DNA from: Allium sativum
Lineage: Eukaryota; Streptophyta; Magnoliopsida; Asparagales; Amaryllidaceae
Assembly: GCA_030737875.1 (NCBI GenBank)
Contig: CM060920.1
Coordinates: forward strand, 483,506,861 to 483,570,860
DNA: 64,000 nucleotides
Direction: 5' to 3'
In this document: piece by piece, positions 1 through 10,023 of the stretch
Layout: each line of letters starts with the position of its first letter
How positions within the stretch are numbered: position 1 is the stretch's first letter
Position numbers and translations under genes: made by a program
The notes under the pieces: generated by a model
Told to the model about the DNA's origin: nothing
The model's database searches: none
What the model saw: only the letters and a program-made list of their open reading frames with translations

Positions 1-59
1 CATAAGCACACCTAACTTGCATGACATGTTGAACTTGCATATAAGCATTCTCACAACTT

Positions 60-290
60 GCATAACATATCTTGCATATTAACATACATGTAACTTACAT
101 ATTCACAAACATGTAACTTGCATAGCATATCTTGCATATTAACATACATGTAACTTGCATATTCACAAACATGTAACTTGCATAGCATATCTTGCATATT
201 AACATACATGTAACTTGCATATTCACAAACATGTAACTTGCATAGCATATCTTGCATATTAACATACATGTAACTTGCATATGAACTTGT
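60..290. repeat. 60-bp tandem array in A LTR
   Basis: About 3.5 copies of a 60-bp unit built around the words AACTTGCATA and AACATACATG. The same word recurs irregularly to about 770, so the array is the regular core of a longer AACTTGCATA-rich tract. Its sister copy is at 7819-8058. Open reading frames across it are a by-product of the 60-bp (20-codon) period. Confidence 0.9.
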
Positions 291-1174
291 TAAACATGCA
301 TAAACCCACTTGTTAAATATGCATAAAACAACTTATTAATCATGCATATTATCACATACTTAGCATGCATAGAATCACATACTAAACTTGCATAATATCA
401 TATACTTAGCATGCATAGAATCACATCCTAAACTTGCATAATATCATATACTTAGCATGCATAGAATCACATCCTAAACTTGCATAATATCATATACTTA
501 GCATGCATAGAACCAATTTCTTATTATGCATAAACATACCACTTAACTTGCATAAACCCAAACACTTAGCATGCATAAAATCACATGCATAACTTGCATA
601 TCATGTTACATATACTTGCATATATTCTCACATATAGTTTGCATGACATATTACATATGCATAAATGTTCAACATAATATTTTACATCATAAAACATGGA
701 AATAAACTTGCATATGGCATAAAACTTGCAATTCACATATCATACAACTTGCATATAACTCACTTATCCACAAACATAACCATTTCTTATCACATCCTAC
801 CATAATCAATTTAACAATTGATTATTAAAGCTATAGGAACTCACCAAAACACAATTAGCAAGCTAATGAAGAAGATCAAGATACTTAGAATGGATTAGAG
901 ATTGATTAGAGCTTGCTTTCCTCTTCATTGATTTGTGGAGGCCATGACCAAGTTTCATTTTGCCATAGTTTAGTTACTAGGTTTAATTATGAATGAATTA
1001 GGGTAGGGTTAGGGTGTTATTTATAGGATTAGGTTGCATTTTAGACCCTTAGATTAACCCTAGATTAATTTAGGACCATCAGATCCAAGAAGCTTCCAGA
1101 ACCAGCCCTCCAAGCCAGCCCAAGACCCAACCTGGTGCAACCTGGTGCACCCAGGTTCACTGGACGGTGCCACC

Positions 1175-1230
1175 CTGTCGACAGGCATGTCGACACCCCT
1201 GTCGACAGGCCTGTCGACAGCCCTGTCGAC
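1175..1230. repeat. GTCGAC palindrome array in A 3' LTR
   Basis: Five GTCGAC hexamers in about 56 bp, mostly within CCTGTCGACAGG-type 12-bp palindromes. The sister array at 8943-9010 has six. The gain or loss of exactly one 12-bp unit is the only difference I see between the two visible LTR portions. Confidence 0.85.
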
Positions 1231-1510
1231 ATGGGTTAGGCGGGAACCTTCCCGCCTGACCCCGCCTGGCCCATTCCACATCTGAATATTTGAATTTATT
1301 AAATCTGTTTTAGTTTTGAATTTTCTGCAAACTTCATCGGGCCATAACTGGGCCATACGGACTCCGATTTTCGAAAACTCGGACTCTATTTCGCGTATTT
1401 TTCCGAGACGAACGCAACGACGTAGCCCGTTTCCCCCAATTCTCACATCTGAGATTATTTATTCTGTAATTAGTGAATTTTAGTATTAACCCAAAATACG
1501 GGGTGTTACA

Positions 1511-1521
1511 TTCTCCCCTCC
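1511..1521 (-). promoter_or_regulatory. Polypurine tract of element A
   Basis: The minus strand reads GGAGGGGAGAA directly against the TGTAACACC start of the 3' LTR. This is the expected position and composition of the plus-strand priming site of an LTR retrotransposon. Confidence 0.8.
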
Positions 1522-2088
1522 TTAAAGGATTTCGTCCCCGAAATCTCTAAGCTAAGGAGAATGCATATCCTACCATCCAAACAACCATCTACTCAAACCA
1601 TCAAACACGAGCATCCATTGTCCTTAAGCAATTTCTAATGATGTATGAGCATATGCGAAAAGTGTGTGTATATGTTCCCTATCTAATGTACGAACATATG
1701 CAAACCATGATAGTGCCATGCATCCAATATGTATGCGAGATAACCCTATCGACACATACAGTATCTATATGAGTGCACAATCATTCACCAAAATGCATCA
1801 TCCATATGATAACAAAATCATTATACATCCATAAATATAGCTAACTACACCCAATTTTTATGCAATATGCAATATGAAGTGATTGAGCCGATCTAGTGCC
1901 TAGAGTGTGTATATATGCATCCACGAGCAACCACTAGCAAACACTTGCATCCACTTGCATCCATCAACCATAACATGTCTCAAACACATGTTTCAACCAT
2001 AGGTTTTCCCTATCTAAAGGTCAAACAGCACTAATCGAGAGGACATACTAAAGATAAGATAAGTACTAGGCAAGCGATAAAGGAGAAG
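1522..2088. other. Element A interior, noncoding 3' part
   Basis: Sequence between the chromodomain remnant and the polypurine tract. It begins with a TTTCGTCCCCGAAAT block that also occurs just inside the 3' LTR of element C, so this flank is shared between families. I see no gene. Confidence 0.6.
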
Positions 2089-2406
2089 TTAAAAGACATA
2101 CTCTCCAAAAAGAAATGGATACAAAGAACGCATCTTCGCTTCCGTCTCCCAAGTAGCATTTCTTTCGTCATCTCCCCATTGCTCTCTAGCTGGCAGAACT
2201 TCTCTGTTCCTCAACTTCCTAGTCTCTGACCCAATGATGCGAGTAGGAGCTCGTCGAATCGTCTCATCGTGCTCTAACTCTACTTCTTTAAGCAAACTCG
2301 GCTCTACCACCTCAGCGGTCTCATGTAAGCACTTCCTCAAATGGGACACATGTAATACATCCGGTACACCACTAAGTCTGTCAGGCAACTCCACTCTATA
2401 TGCCAT
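2089..2406 (-). pseudogene. Element A integrase C-terminus with chromodomain
   Basis: A 105-codon open stretch. The first part (AYRVELPDRLSGV, then LHVSHLRKCLH) matches the conserved tail of Ty3/gypsy integrases, where the usual text is VAYRL-LP--LS-VH-VFHVS-LRK. The last 50 residues (RNREVLPAREQW, ATWETEAKMRSLYP) match the degenerate chromodomain of plant chromoviruses, which guides integration by binding chromatin. It ends with the usual YPFLF. The upstream integrase core is shifted into other frames, so this is a remnant. Together with the TGTAACACCCC termini it suggests the Tekay/Del lineage, which is an inference. Confidence 0.75.
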
Positions 2407-2438
2407 CCGTCCAATTCTTTCCTTAATGGGAAATGGCC

Positions 2439-3211
2439 CTACAAACCTTGGTACTCACTTCCTAACAGATCCAAAGTGAACCACATTCCGTAACGGAGAT
2501 ACCTTGATAAAAAGCATGTCCTAATATCAAACTCAAGCTCTGTTCTCCTCTTGTCCACATAAGATTCTTGTTTATCTTGCGTCGCTTTCATCCTTCTTTG
2601 AATCAAGTCAATCTTCTCTGAAGACTCTCTAATCACATCGGCCCAACCAAGATCTTATCCGTAGATTCCCACCAACATGTAGGTGATCAACAAGGCCTTC
2701 CATAAAGAGCTTCGAAAGGAGCCATACCAATACAGGACTGAAAGCTGCTATTATATGCGAACTCCACCAATGGAAGATGCTCTTCCCATGTACCTCCAAA
2801 ATCCAAAATACATAACCTCAAAAGATATTCTAAGATACTGTTCACCCTCTCGGTCTAACTGTCCGTCTGAGGATGATATGCGGTGCTCAAACACAACTGA
2901 GTCCCTACCGCCTCTTGCAAACCCTTCCAAAACTCACTAGTGAAGATAGGATCTCGATCGCTCACTATACTGGAAGGTACACCATGCAATCTAATAATCT
3001 CTCAAAGGTAAACTGAAGCTAGACATGTAATAGTCCTCCTGCTCTTCACGGGTATGAAATGGGCACACTTAGTAAGTCCATCTACCATAAGCCCAATCCC
3101 CGTATTACCCTTCCTTGATTTCGGTAATCCAATGAGACACTATCCCACTTCCTCTTACGGAACTTCTAACGGATGAAGCAACCCTTCAGGTTTCTTCTGT
3201 TCCGCTTTTAC
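2439..3211 (-). pseudogene. Element A integrase core, frameshifted
   Basis: This parallels the integrase of element B at 9296-9640 at the nucleotide level; for example, the reverse complement of its [16 protein letters not shown] stretch is recognisable near 2830-2890. It is broken by several indels and no frame stays open for more than about 65 codons. The segment around 2620-2660 aligns with B at 9291-9330, which is exactly where A has cut B. No function is expected. Confidence 0.6.
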
Positions 3212-3442
3212 TTACTGGCACACCAAGCATCTAGCGACATACTTGGCCGCATCTTTCTTCAGATTGGCCAAAAAGAAAATTTGCTCTATGTCTTGGTACA
3301 TCTTGTCCCTACCGGGATGAATGGTTATCTTCGACCGATGTGTATCATCAAGTATAGCCTTCCTCAAACTCTCATCTTGCGGTACACAAAGTCTACCGTC
3401 TCTACACAACCACCCCTTACCATCTAGGGTGTACCTACTCAA
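3212..3442 (-). pseudogene. Element A integrase zinc-binding (HHCC) domain
   Basis: A 76-codon open stretch with the integrase N-terminal zinc finger. Histidines at residues 35 and 42 are followed by CLVC (cysteines 72 and 75), the normal H-X6-H-X29-C-X2-C layout. Upstream residues (YTLDGKGWLCRDGRLCVP) are the usual linker after RNase H. All four zinc ligands are kept although the neighbouring RT and integrase core are wrecked. Confidence 0.75.
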
Positions 3443-4384
3443 ATGGCTGGACGACTCCCCTCCTTATGAGCTTCTCTACTAACTCAACCAATTGTGGGTC
3501 GTCCCGCTGTGCTCTGCCAATATGCCCCAAAAGAGTAGGCCTAACCTCCAAGGAGGCTAGCAAACCGGATATAAAGTCAACGGAAGGTCTAAAGTCAAAA
3601 TATAGAAATAAGCCCTAAGCTCCGTCGTTTAACGAATCAATGAACTCAAGGACAACCTTTTTCTTCTTAAGGCGTCTTCTACCATGTTTCCCTTGTTAGG
3701 GGTATACGCTGTCTCAACTCATAAGATGCTAAGAATCCTATCCAAAATCGTCACAACTGTCCATCCCTCACGCAGACCACCCTAGTCGAATTCGACATCC
3801 CCCAAATGCATGCCCCAAAGGCCGAAACCAATATCAGACAAACACCCAAGGGACATCTCCTTCGAGTTCAGGCAACCTACATGAGATGATACTAAAAATA
3901 ATAATAATAATGGCTAAACAATTAAGCCTTTGACCAACTTTGGATGTCCTCGCCAGTCTCGCTCCAAAACCACCGTTTATCCTATAACTGGCTTTGCTCA
4001 CCCTATTGAGCACATATGAAAACTTATTACGCTCCTTGAAAAGACCAAGATGTCATTTACAAAGGCCATCTCAAACTTATTTAGGTACTCCCTGAACACC
4101 CTTCTCTTCCAATCAACAAAGTATGCGGGGGCGTTCGTCAAACCAAATAGCATCACCAGCCACTCATAAAACCATCCGGAGTCCTAAAGGCAATCTTCTC
4201 TATACTATCGTCAGCCACTCTCAACTGACGAAACCATGTGGCTTAGTCCAACTGCGAAAATACTGAGGCGCCAACCAACTGATCAAAGAGATCATCAATC
4301 TTTGGCAATGGGTGTCTATTCTTCTTTGTGAGTTTATTTAGTTCTCTTTAGCCTACACAAAGTCTGAGGGACCCATCCGCCTTC
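3443..4384 (-). pseudogene. Element A RT-RNase H, degenerate
   Basis: Alignable with element B RT-RNase H (10024-11430) but full of indels. The polymerase motif is still legible at 4052-4063, where the normal F-V-D-D reads F-V-N-D, so the first of the paired catalytic aspartates is lost. No long frame survives. Confidence 0.6.
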
Positions 4385-4785
4385 ATGGCAAAAACTACTG
4401 GAGCACCCCATTCCGATATACTTCCTCTTATGAACCCCTTCTCAAGCAATCGCCTACTTACTTATGGAGTTCCCTCCTCTCACGAGGAGCCTTGTGGCAC
4501 ACTGGCCAAGTCACTGGTTTGGCATTGTTTACCAGATATATTCGGAAGTCAATCTCCCGCTCCGGAGGTAAGCCCTTCACCTTCTCAAACACATCTGAGT
4601 GTTCCCGGACCACTTCTAACAGATCGCAAACTCTCGACCGACGTGTCAAGCGATTCTAGATAACTTAGCATAACAGATTCTATGGGATTACAAGAGATCT
4701 CGAGAGTGTTACCCAAGCGGGTCATAAGCCTAACAACTCTCCCTTCAAAATCAAGAACGGCACCCCTACTGGATAACCAGTTCAT
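4385..4785 (-). pseudogene. Element A protease to RT start, remnant
   Basis: Two overlapping minus-strand frames (4458-4649 and 4585-4785) encode text nearly identical to element [18 protein letters not shown], then PPEREIDFRIYLVNNAKPV. This is the protease C-terminus and the RT N-terminus of a Ty3/gypsy polyprotein. The frame change inside the region shows an indel. Confidence 0.7.
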
Positions 4786-5574
4786 GCCCCAAAACTAACC
4801 CATAGTCCGTGAAGCCCAACAAGCATCACATCCAAACTCAACGCTAAGTATAGAAACTTTCAAACCCAAACACATCATGGAGCCCCAATTGGGTTTGAAA
4901 TAACTAAGGGATCATCTACCAAACTGGTGTCTAAGTGCAGTGACTCAACTAACAATGATGAGATAAACGAACTCGATGCGTCAGAATCAAATAAAGTTTG
5001 AATCAGATAATATAGAAATCCCAAATTCCAACCTAGACGGTCCTATCCCCATCTGGTACACTAGCCGTGAGGGAATACAACCACCCTCCAGGAGATTCCG
5101 AACCTTGCCTTTGCCCCTTTGGATAAATCTAATAAAATGTCCTATTCCTCCCAAAAGGATAACGACTAGCCTTCTTCTTCCCATTCTCCACTCGTAACCT
5201 CCCACCAATGAGGTTTCGTCCTTCATTAACCAAACAACTATTAGAGCCTTCCTCCCATCGTCCATCCAATAAGTACTGACAAGTCCTCCTCCTTCTTGAA
5301 CCAACTTCTAACCTGAATTACGTCTAATTCCCTTGAAGCGGTTTTCCATTCTTATCTATCTTAGAAAGATCATCTACACACGGAGGGGAAACTCAAACCG
5401 AGAGAGAAAGAGATTCAAACGGAGAATTCGAAAGATAAAGATATAGCTATCGGGGATTACGCTTTTCTCTCAAAAACTTTTCTCTTAAAAGACATGTTTT
5501 TGAAAATACTCCTTTCCAAAAATATTCTTAGAAAATAGTTTTTCTAAAAATTTTATCTGTTCCGGTAACCTTAA
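4786..5574 (-). pseudogene. Element A gag remnant with internal deletion
   Basis: Segments near 5100-5230 match element B gag but in collapsed order. The counterpart of B's 12180-12230 (basic tail by the zinc knuckles) lies directly beside the counterpart of B's 12740-12780 (gag core), so about 500 bp including the knuckles is missing. The stretch next to the 5' LTR (5320-5574) is purine-rich leader on the minus strand. The element cannot make a normal capsid protein. Confidence 0.55.
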
Positions 5575-5586
5575 GCTCTGATACCA
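5575..5586 (-). promoter_or_regulatory. Primer-binding site of element A (initiator Met tRNA)
   Basis: The minus strand reads TGGTATCAGAGC, the exact plant initiator-methionine tRNA complement, two bases inside the 5' LTR edge at 5589. Confidence 0.9.
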
Positions 5587-6374
5587 CGTGTAACACCCCA
5601 CGTCCACTAAGGTCACTCATACCAGGGGAATGCCTTAGTTTCGGTGAAGTATTTTAAGTGAATATAGAACAGTAAAATTACAGCAAGACAGATATAAGTA
5701 ATACTTGAAAATTTAAATCATCATTTAATTTCAACGGAAAGTAATACATGTTTGGTTACATCACAAAACCATAAACCAGAGTCAAGTACATAATATCCAT
5801 CTTGATAAAATAGAAGTACATAATCCCACTACATAGACAATAGCCATAACAGAAAAGATAAACCGAGCTTTACTTCTACGATCCAAGCCCAAAAGATAGA
5901 TATAGCGGTCTAATCCAAGCCCACTAGTGCTAGGCCCACTCTGATAACCTGAGGGTTGGGAAAAAGATAAAAACAACGGGGTCAGACATAAGTCTGAGTG
6001 AGTCCTATAACCCTAACAATACAACCATTAAAGTAATTAGGGTATGACATAAATAAGGTACGGTACCTCTGGGGATAATGACTACACTAAGTAGCCAACT
6101 AAACACCGGATGTACTACGATAACCGAAAAGACGCATTTATCCACCCAAAGATAATTCTTACCCCACCCTAGACTTATTCACCTTATGGGTAATTCCTAC
6201 ACTGCACCACACCAGTTTCACCTACCTAAGATTAATTCCTACTTAAAGGTTGATCCCACTAAATGTACTTAGTAATTTTTACCCAGTAGTTTCTAGTACC
6301 CCTACATAGGTGCCGTCTGCCCCTATCATTACTAGGTGTACCCACTACTCCCAAGCGATCGGCTCCCTAACGTA

Positions 6375-6407
6375 GATACCCGTGCTGGTCCCACAATGGG
6401 ATGTATC
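6375..6407. other. Conserved stem-loop in A LTR leader
   Basis: Outer arms GATAC (6375-6379) and GTATC (6403-6407) enclose an inner hairpin TCCCA (6389-6393) / TGGGA (6397-6401). The same element occurs in the B LTR at 13913-13945, in a leader otherwise poorly alignable by eye. Confidence 0.6.
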
Positions 6408-6690
6408 ATTTCCCCAAAGTGGCAACCTGATAATATCAACGGTGCACGGCTTTATACCTACACGATGCAACAACGATTTACTAACCAGCCCGGGCCCACA
6501 CACGCATATGAAACCCGTTGGCCCTACGTTGCCACCGCTAACCCCGTTTTTGGCCTCTTATAGTCAAGCCCAATATGCGTGTCCCGTCACTCGACTTGGG
6601 TCGAGCCCACTAAGATACGTTTGGGATATTGGTTGAGATGGGCCCCCACAAGCTACCACTTAAGCTTGTTAATTTTATCTAGTGTATCCC

Positions 6691-7029
6691 ACTTAACCCC
6701 TTTAACCATGTCTACTTACATGTTACAAATACTTTGGTTAAGTCTTTAATCATATCTTAATTACCTTTCAAGGCACCCACTAGATTTCCACATGACACCC
6801 AAGTCCTTTACTTAATTCCCACATGCCACCCGAGGCACTTACTTAACCCCTTAATCATGTTTAATTACACGTTCCACTTTGGTTAAGTATTCTAATCGTG
6901 TTTTCTATTGCTACCCAAGGCAACCCACTAGTTTTCCCATGCCACCCAAGGCACCCACACTAGTTACTACGTGCCACCCAAGGTACCCACTTAACCCTCA
7001 TGTCCCACTACATGCTAATTTGGTTAAGT
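6691..7029. repeat. Three stem-loops ACTTAACC...GGTTAAGT
   Basis: The perfect 8-bp inverted pair ACTTAACC / GGTTAAGT occurs three times in order: 6691-6698 with 6736-6743, 6841-6848 with 6881-6888, and 6989-6996 with 7022-7029. The loops are 25-37 bases and differ in sequence. Spacers are rich in CCACCCAAGGCACCCAC-type words, so this is a degenerate tandem repeat whose arms are better kept than its loops. Confidence 0.75.
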
Positions 7030-7061
7030 GTTTCTTAATTAATTAAGACCGTGATCCTCAT

Positions 7062-7158
7062 AAAGACCTCTCACATTAGACTATCTTTTATGACCGCTGG
7101 TTAAGCCGGTTGGGTCCGGGCAGCCTTATGTCATAACCGAGTCTAACCTCGTGTCTTT
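7062..7158. other. Three-stem structured module, copy A1
   Basis: Nested pairs: P1 AAAGAC (7062-7067) with GTCTTT (7153-7158); P2 TTAGACT (7076-7082) with AGTCTAA (7140-7146); P3 TTATGAC (7088-7094) with GTCATAA (7130-7136). The apical region keeps CTGGTTAAGCCGGTTGGG and CCGGGCAG, which recur in the sister copy. The module lies in the predicted R-U5 leader of element A. The function is unknown. The sister modules A2, B1 and B2 use different stem sequences. Confidence 0.75.
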
Positions 7159-7185
7159 ACATTAATCACGTATTTAGTTTGTGCC

Positions 7186-7282
7186 TAAGACCTCTCACAT
7201 TGGGCTAACATTTGTAGCAACTGGTTAAGCCGGTTGGGTCCGGGCAGTTTTACGCTACAACTGAGTCCAACCTCGTGTCTTA
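7186..7282. other. Three-stem structured module, copy A2
   Basis: P1 TAAGAC (7186-7191) with GTCTTA (7277-7282). P2 TTGGGCT (7200-7206) with AGTCCAA (7264-7270), one G-T wobble. P3 TTGTAGC (7212-7218) with GCTACAA (7254-7260). Compared with A1, P3 differs in both arms but stays fully paired, and P2 keeps pairing through matched changes plus a wobble. Apical bases are nearly unchanged. Confidence 0.75.
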
Positions 7283-7361
7283 GTCGATTAATTACACCTA
7301 ATTAATCACCCTCATAATTTATATTAATTATCCCTAATTAATACCAAGTTTTTCATAACAT

Positions 7362-7425
7362 GGGTAGACCTAACTCAATAGGTAAATTCCCATGGGGTAG
7401 ACCTAACTCAATAGGTAAATTCCCA
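7362..7425. repeat. Short direct duplication in A LTR
   Basis: The words GGGTAGACCTAACTCAATAG plus GTAAATTCCCA occur twice in tandem, with a period of about 36 bp. No gene is present. Confidence 0.8.
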
Positions 7426-7619
7426 CTTATGTTAATTTATTTTTATGGTATGCTTAATCATACCCAACCATACTTTAATTAACATATTTATTAACCCCAT
7501 CGTTCCCCACGCAAATCGTTCTCATTTCACGACATAATAAAAAGGGAAGATCCATCACAAATATCATGGGTTTCAACCACATCTTAGCATATAACTTTGT
7601 CATGGGTTAAGAGGATGTC

Positions 7620-8540
7620 AACTTGCATATATGAGCATATATTAACCCAACTACATTCAACCCAAACTTGCATATTATCGCACATGACTTGCATAACATA
7701 TTGCATATGAACTTGTATATTATCATACACATATCTTGCATAACATGTTGAACTTGCATATAAGCATTCATAAGCACACCTAACTTGCATGACATGTTGA
7801 ACTTGCATATAAGCATTCTCACAACTTGCATAACATATCTTGCATATTAACATACATGTAACTTACATATTCACAAACATGTAACTTGCATAGCATATCT
7901 TGCATATTAACATACATGTAACTTGCATATTCACAAACATGTAACTTGCATAGCATATCTTGCATATTAACATACATGTAACTTGCATATTCACAAACAT
8001 GTAACTTGCATAGCATATCTTGCATATTAACATACATGTAACTTGCATATGAACTTGTTAAACATGCATAAACCCACTTGTTAAATATGCATAAAACAAC
8101 TTATTAATCATGCATATTATCACATACTTAGCATGCATAGAATCACATACTAAACTTGCATAATATCATATACTTAGCATGCATAGAATCACATCCTAAA
8201 CTTGCATAATATCATATACTTAGCATGCATAGAATCACATCCTAAACTTGCATAATATCATATACTTAGCATGCATAGAACCAATTTCTTATTATGCATA
8301 AACATACCACTTAACTTGCATAAACCCAAACACTTAGCATGCATAAAATCACATGCATAACTTGCATATCATGTTACATATACTTGCATATATTCTCACA
8401 TATAGTTTGCATGACATATTACATATGCATAAATGTTCAACATAATATTTTACATCATAAAACATGGAAATAAACTTGCATATGGCATAAAACTTGCAAT
8501 TCACATATCATACAACTTGCATATAACTCACTTATCCACA
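7620..8540. repeat. AACTTGCATA-rich tract with 60-bp tandem core
   Basis: Full version of the tract seen at 1-770. The regular 60-bp array is at 7819-8058. Flanking copies of AACTTGCATA, TTAGCATGCATAGAATCACA and related words are spaced irregularly. It is low-complexity LTR sequence and is not coding. Confidence 0.9.
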
Positions 8541-8942
8541 AACATAACCATTTCTTATCACATCCTACCATAATCAATTTAACAATTGATTATTAAAGCT
8601 ATAGGAACTCACCAAAACACAATTAGCAAGCTAATGAAGAAGATCAAGATACTTAGAATGGATTAGAGATTGATTAGAGCTTGCTTTCCTCTTCATTGAT
8701 TTGTGGAGGCCATGACCAAGTTTCATTTTGCCATAGTTTAGTTACTAGGTTTAATTATGAATGAATTAGGGTAGGGTTAGGGTGTTATTTATAGGATTAG
8801 GTTGCATTTTAGACCCTTAGATTAACCCTAGATTAATTTAGGACCATCAGATCCAAGAAGCTTCCAGAACCAGCCCTCCAAGCCAGCCCAAGACCCAACC
8901 TGGTGCAACCTGGTGCACCCAGGTTCACTGGACGGTGCCACC

Positions 8943-9010
8943 CTGTCGACAGGCAAGTCGACAGGCATGTCGACACCCCTGTCGACAGGCCTGTCGACAG
9001 CCCTGTCGAC
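8943..9010. repeat. GTCGAC palindrome array in A 5' LTR
   Basis: Six GTCGAC hexamers, mostly as CCTGTCGACAGG palindromes at about 12-bp spacing. It has one unit more than the sister array at 1175-1230. A related array GTCGACCCCCTG is in element B's LTR at 16028-16057. Confidence 0.85.
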
Positions 9011-9295
9011 ATGGGTTAGGCGGGAACCTTCCCGCCTGACCCCGCCTGGCCCATTCCACATCTGAATATTTGAATTTATTAAATCTGTTTTAGTTTTGAA
9101 TTTTCTGCAAACTTCATCGGGCCATAACTGGGCCATACGGACTCCGATTTTCGAAAACTCGGACTCTATTTCGCGTATTTTTCCGAGACGAACGCAACGA
9201 CGTAGCCCGTTTCCCCCAATTCTCACATCTGAGATTATTTATTCTGTAATTAGTGAATTTTAGTATTAACCCAAAATACGGGGTGTTACATTTCT

Positions 9296-9640
9296 CTAAT
9301 CATGCCTGGCCCAACCACGAGCTTGTCTGTAGACTCCCACCAACAAGTTGGCGATCGGCATGGTCTTCCATATAAAGGCTCGAAAGGGTGCCATGTCTAT
9401 GGTGGCTTGGTAGCTATTGTTGTAAGAGAATTCCATCAAAGGAAGATGATCCTCCCATGTTCCTCCAAAGTCGAGAATGCACAATCTCAAGAGGTCTTCC
9501 AATACTCTGTTTACCCTTTCCGTCTGACCATCGGTTTGGGGGTGATAGGTCATGCTTAAGCATAATTGTGTTCCTACAGCCTCCTGCAAACTCTTCCAAA
9601 ACTCGCTCTTAAAGATAGGATCTCGATCACTCACTATGCT
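9296..9640 (-). pseudogene. Element B integrase core, 3' part, cut by element A
   Basis: The 112-codon frame reads [18 protein letters not shown], then [13 protein letters not shown] and [13 protein letters not shown]. This is the conserved integrase catalytic core of Ty3/gypsy elements, holding the second Asp (SDRD) and the following Glu of the DDE triad region. It stops at about 9291, where A's LTR begins, so the rest of integrase, any chromodomain and B's 3' LTR must lie left of the window. A frameshift at about 9640 separates it from the upstream integrase part. Confidence 0.85.
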
Positions 9641-9981
9641 GAGGGTATCCCATGTAGTCGAACTATCTCTTTAAGATAAATGGATGCTAGGGACGAGGCA
9701 GTCCATCTACTCTTAACAGGTATAAAGTGAGCGCTTTTAGTGAGCCTGTCCACTATTACCGAAATACTGGTATTGCCCCTTCTTGACCTAGGCAACCCAT
9801 CAACAAAGTCCATCAAAATGCTATCCCATTTCCACTGTGGAACCTCTAGAGGATGGAGCAGACCACCAGGCTTCTTCTGCTCCGCTTTGACTTGCTGGCC
9901 TATCAAGCACTTAGCGACGAATTCAGCTATATCCCTCTTTATGCCATTCCAAAAGAAAACCCTTTTTATGTCTTTATACAT
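9634..9981 (-). pseudogene. Element B integrase zinc finger to first catalytic Asp
   Basis: A 115-codon frame starting MYKDIKRVFFWNGIK. The zinc finger reads CLIG at residues 25-28, where CLIC is expected, so one cysteine ligand is lost. The core begins WDSILMDFVDGLP with the first DDE aspartate and continues through LTKSAHFIPV. Upstream, an in-frame stop near 10026 separates it from RNase H. Confidence 0.8.
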
Positions 9982-10023
9982 CTTGTCTCCGCCTGGGTGT
10001 ATGGTCAGCTTAGAATGATGTAC

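Larger units (their letters stand above)
1..1510 (-). mobile_element. Element A, 3' LTR (partial, cut by window edge)
   Basis: Positions 1-1510 repeat 7769-9290. The only difference I found is a 12-bp unit missing here from the GTCGAC array. On the minus strand the LTR begins TGTAACACCCCG (plus-strand end GGGTGTTACA at 1501-1510) and is followed inward by a polypurine tract. The element reads right to left, so this is its 3' LTR. About 2.2 kb of the LTR lies left of the window, judging from the full 3702-bp copy. A TATA-like box (minus TATAAATAAC) lies at 1016-1025. Near-identity of the two LTRs implies a recent insertion. Confidence 0.9.
5589..9290 (-). mobile_element. Element A, 5' LTR (3702 bp)
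   Basis: On the plus strand it starts TGTAACACCCCACG at 5589, abutting the primer-binding site, and ends GGGTGTTACA at 9290, so it is bounded by TG and CA. The right 1522 bp duplicates 1-1510. A TATA-like box on the minus strand lies at 8784-8793. If it is used, U3 is about 500 bp and the R-U5 leader about 3.2 kb, holding all the stem-loops described separately. The LTR is inserted in element B, with flanking bases 9291-9295 = TTTCT. The partner flank lies outside the window. Confidence 0.92.

Noticed and set aside
51..280. Open frames encoding a repeated CKLHVCEYASYMYVNMQDML-type peptide (also at 7819-8048)
   Set aside because: A by-product of the 60-bp tandem repeat, which is a multiple of three; it is open in two frames at once and has no other coding sign.
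1..290. CRISPR-like regular repeats (60-bp here, 77-bp at 14992)
   Set aside because: Repeats are head-to-tail without unique spacers, lie inside plant LTRs, and no cas genes are present.
1000..1016. Telomere-like TAGGGTAGGGTTAGGG
   Set aside because: Fewer than three units, inside an LTR and copied with it at about 8766-8782; a chance resemblance.
7062..7282. Possibility that the three-stem modules are hammerhead ribozymes (retrozyme-like)
   Set aside because: The conserved hammerhead core words (CTGATGA and GAAA at the right places) are not present on either strand of the module.
7062..7282. Possibility that the module is a tRNA or SINE
   Set aside because: GGTTNNGTCC resembles a B-box, but there is no cloverleaf with a 7-bp acceptor stem, anticodon arm and proper spacing.
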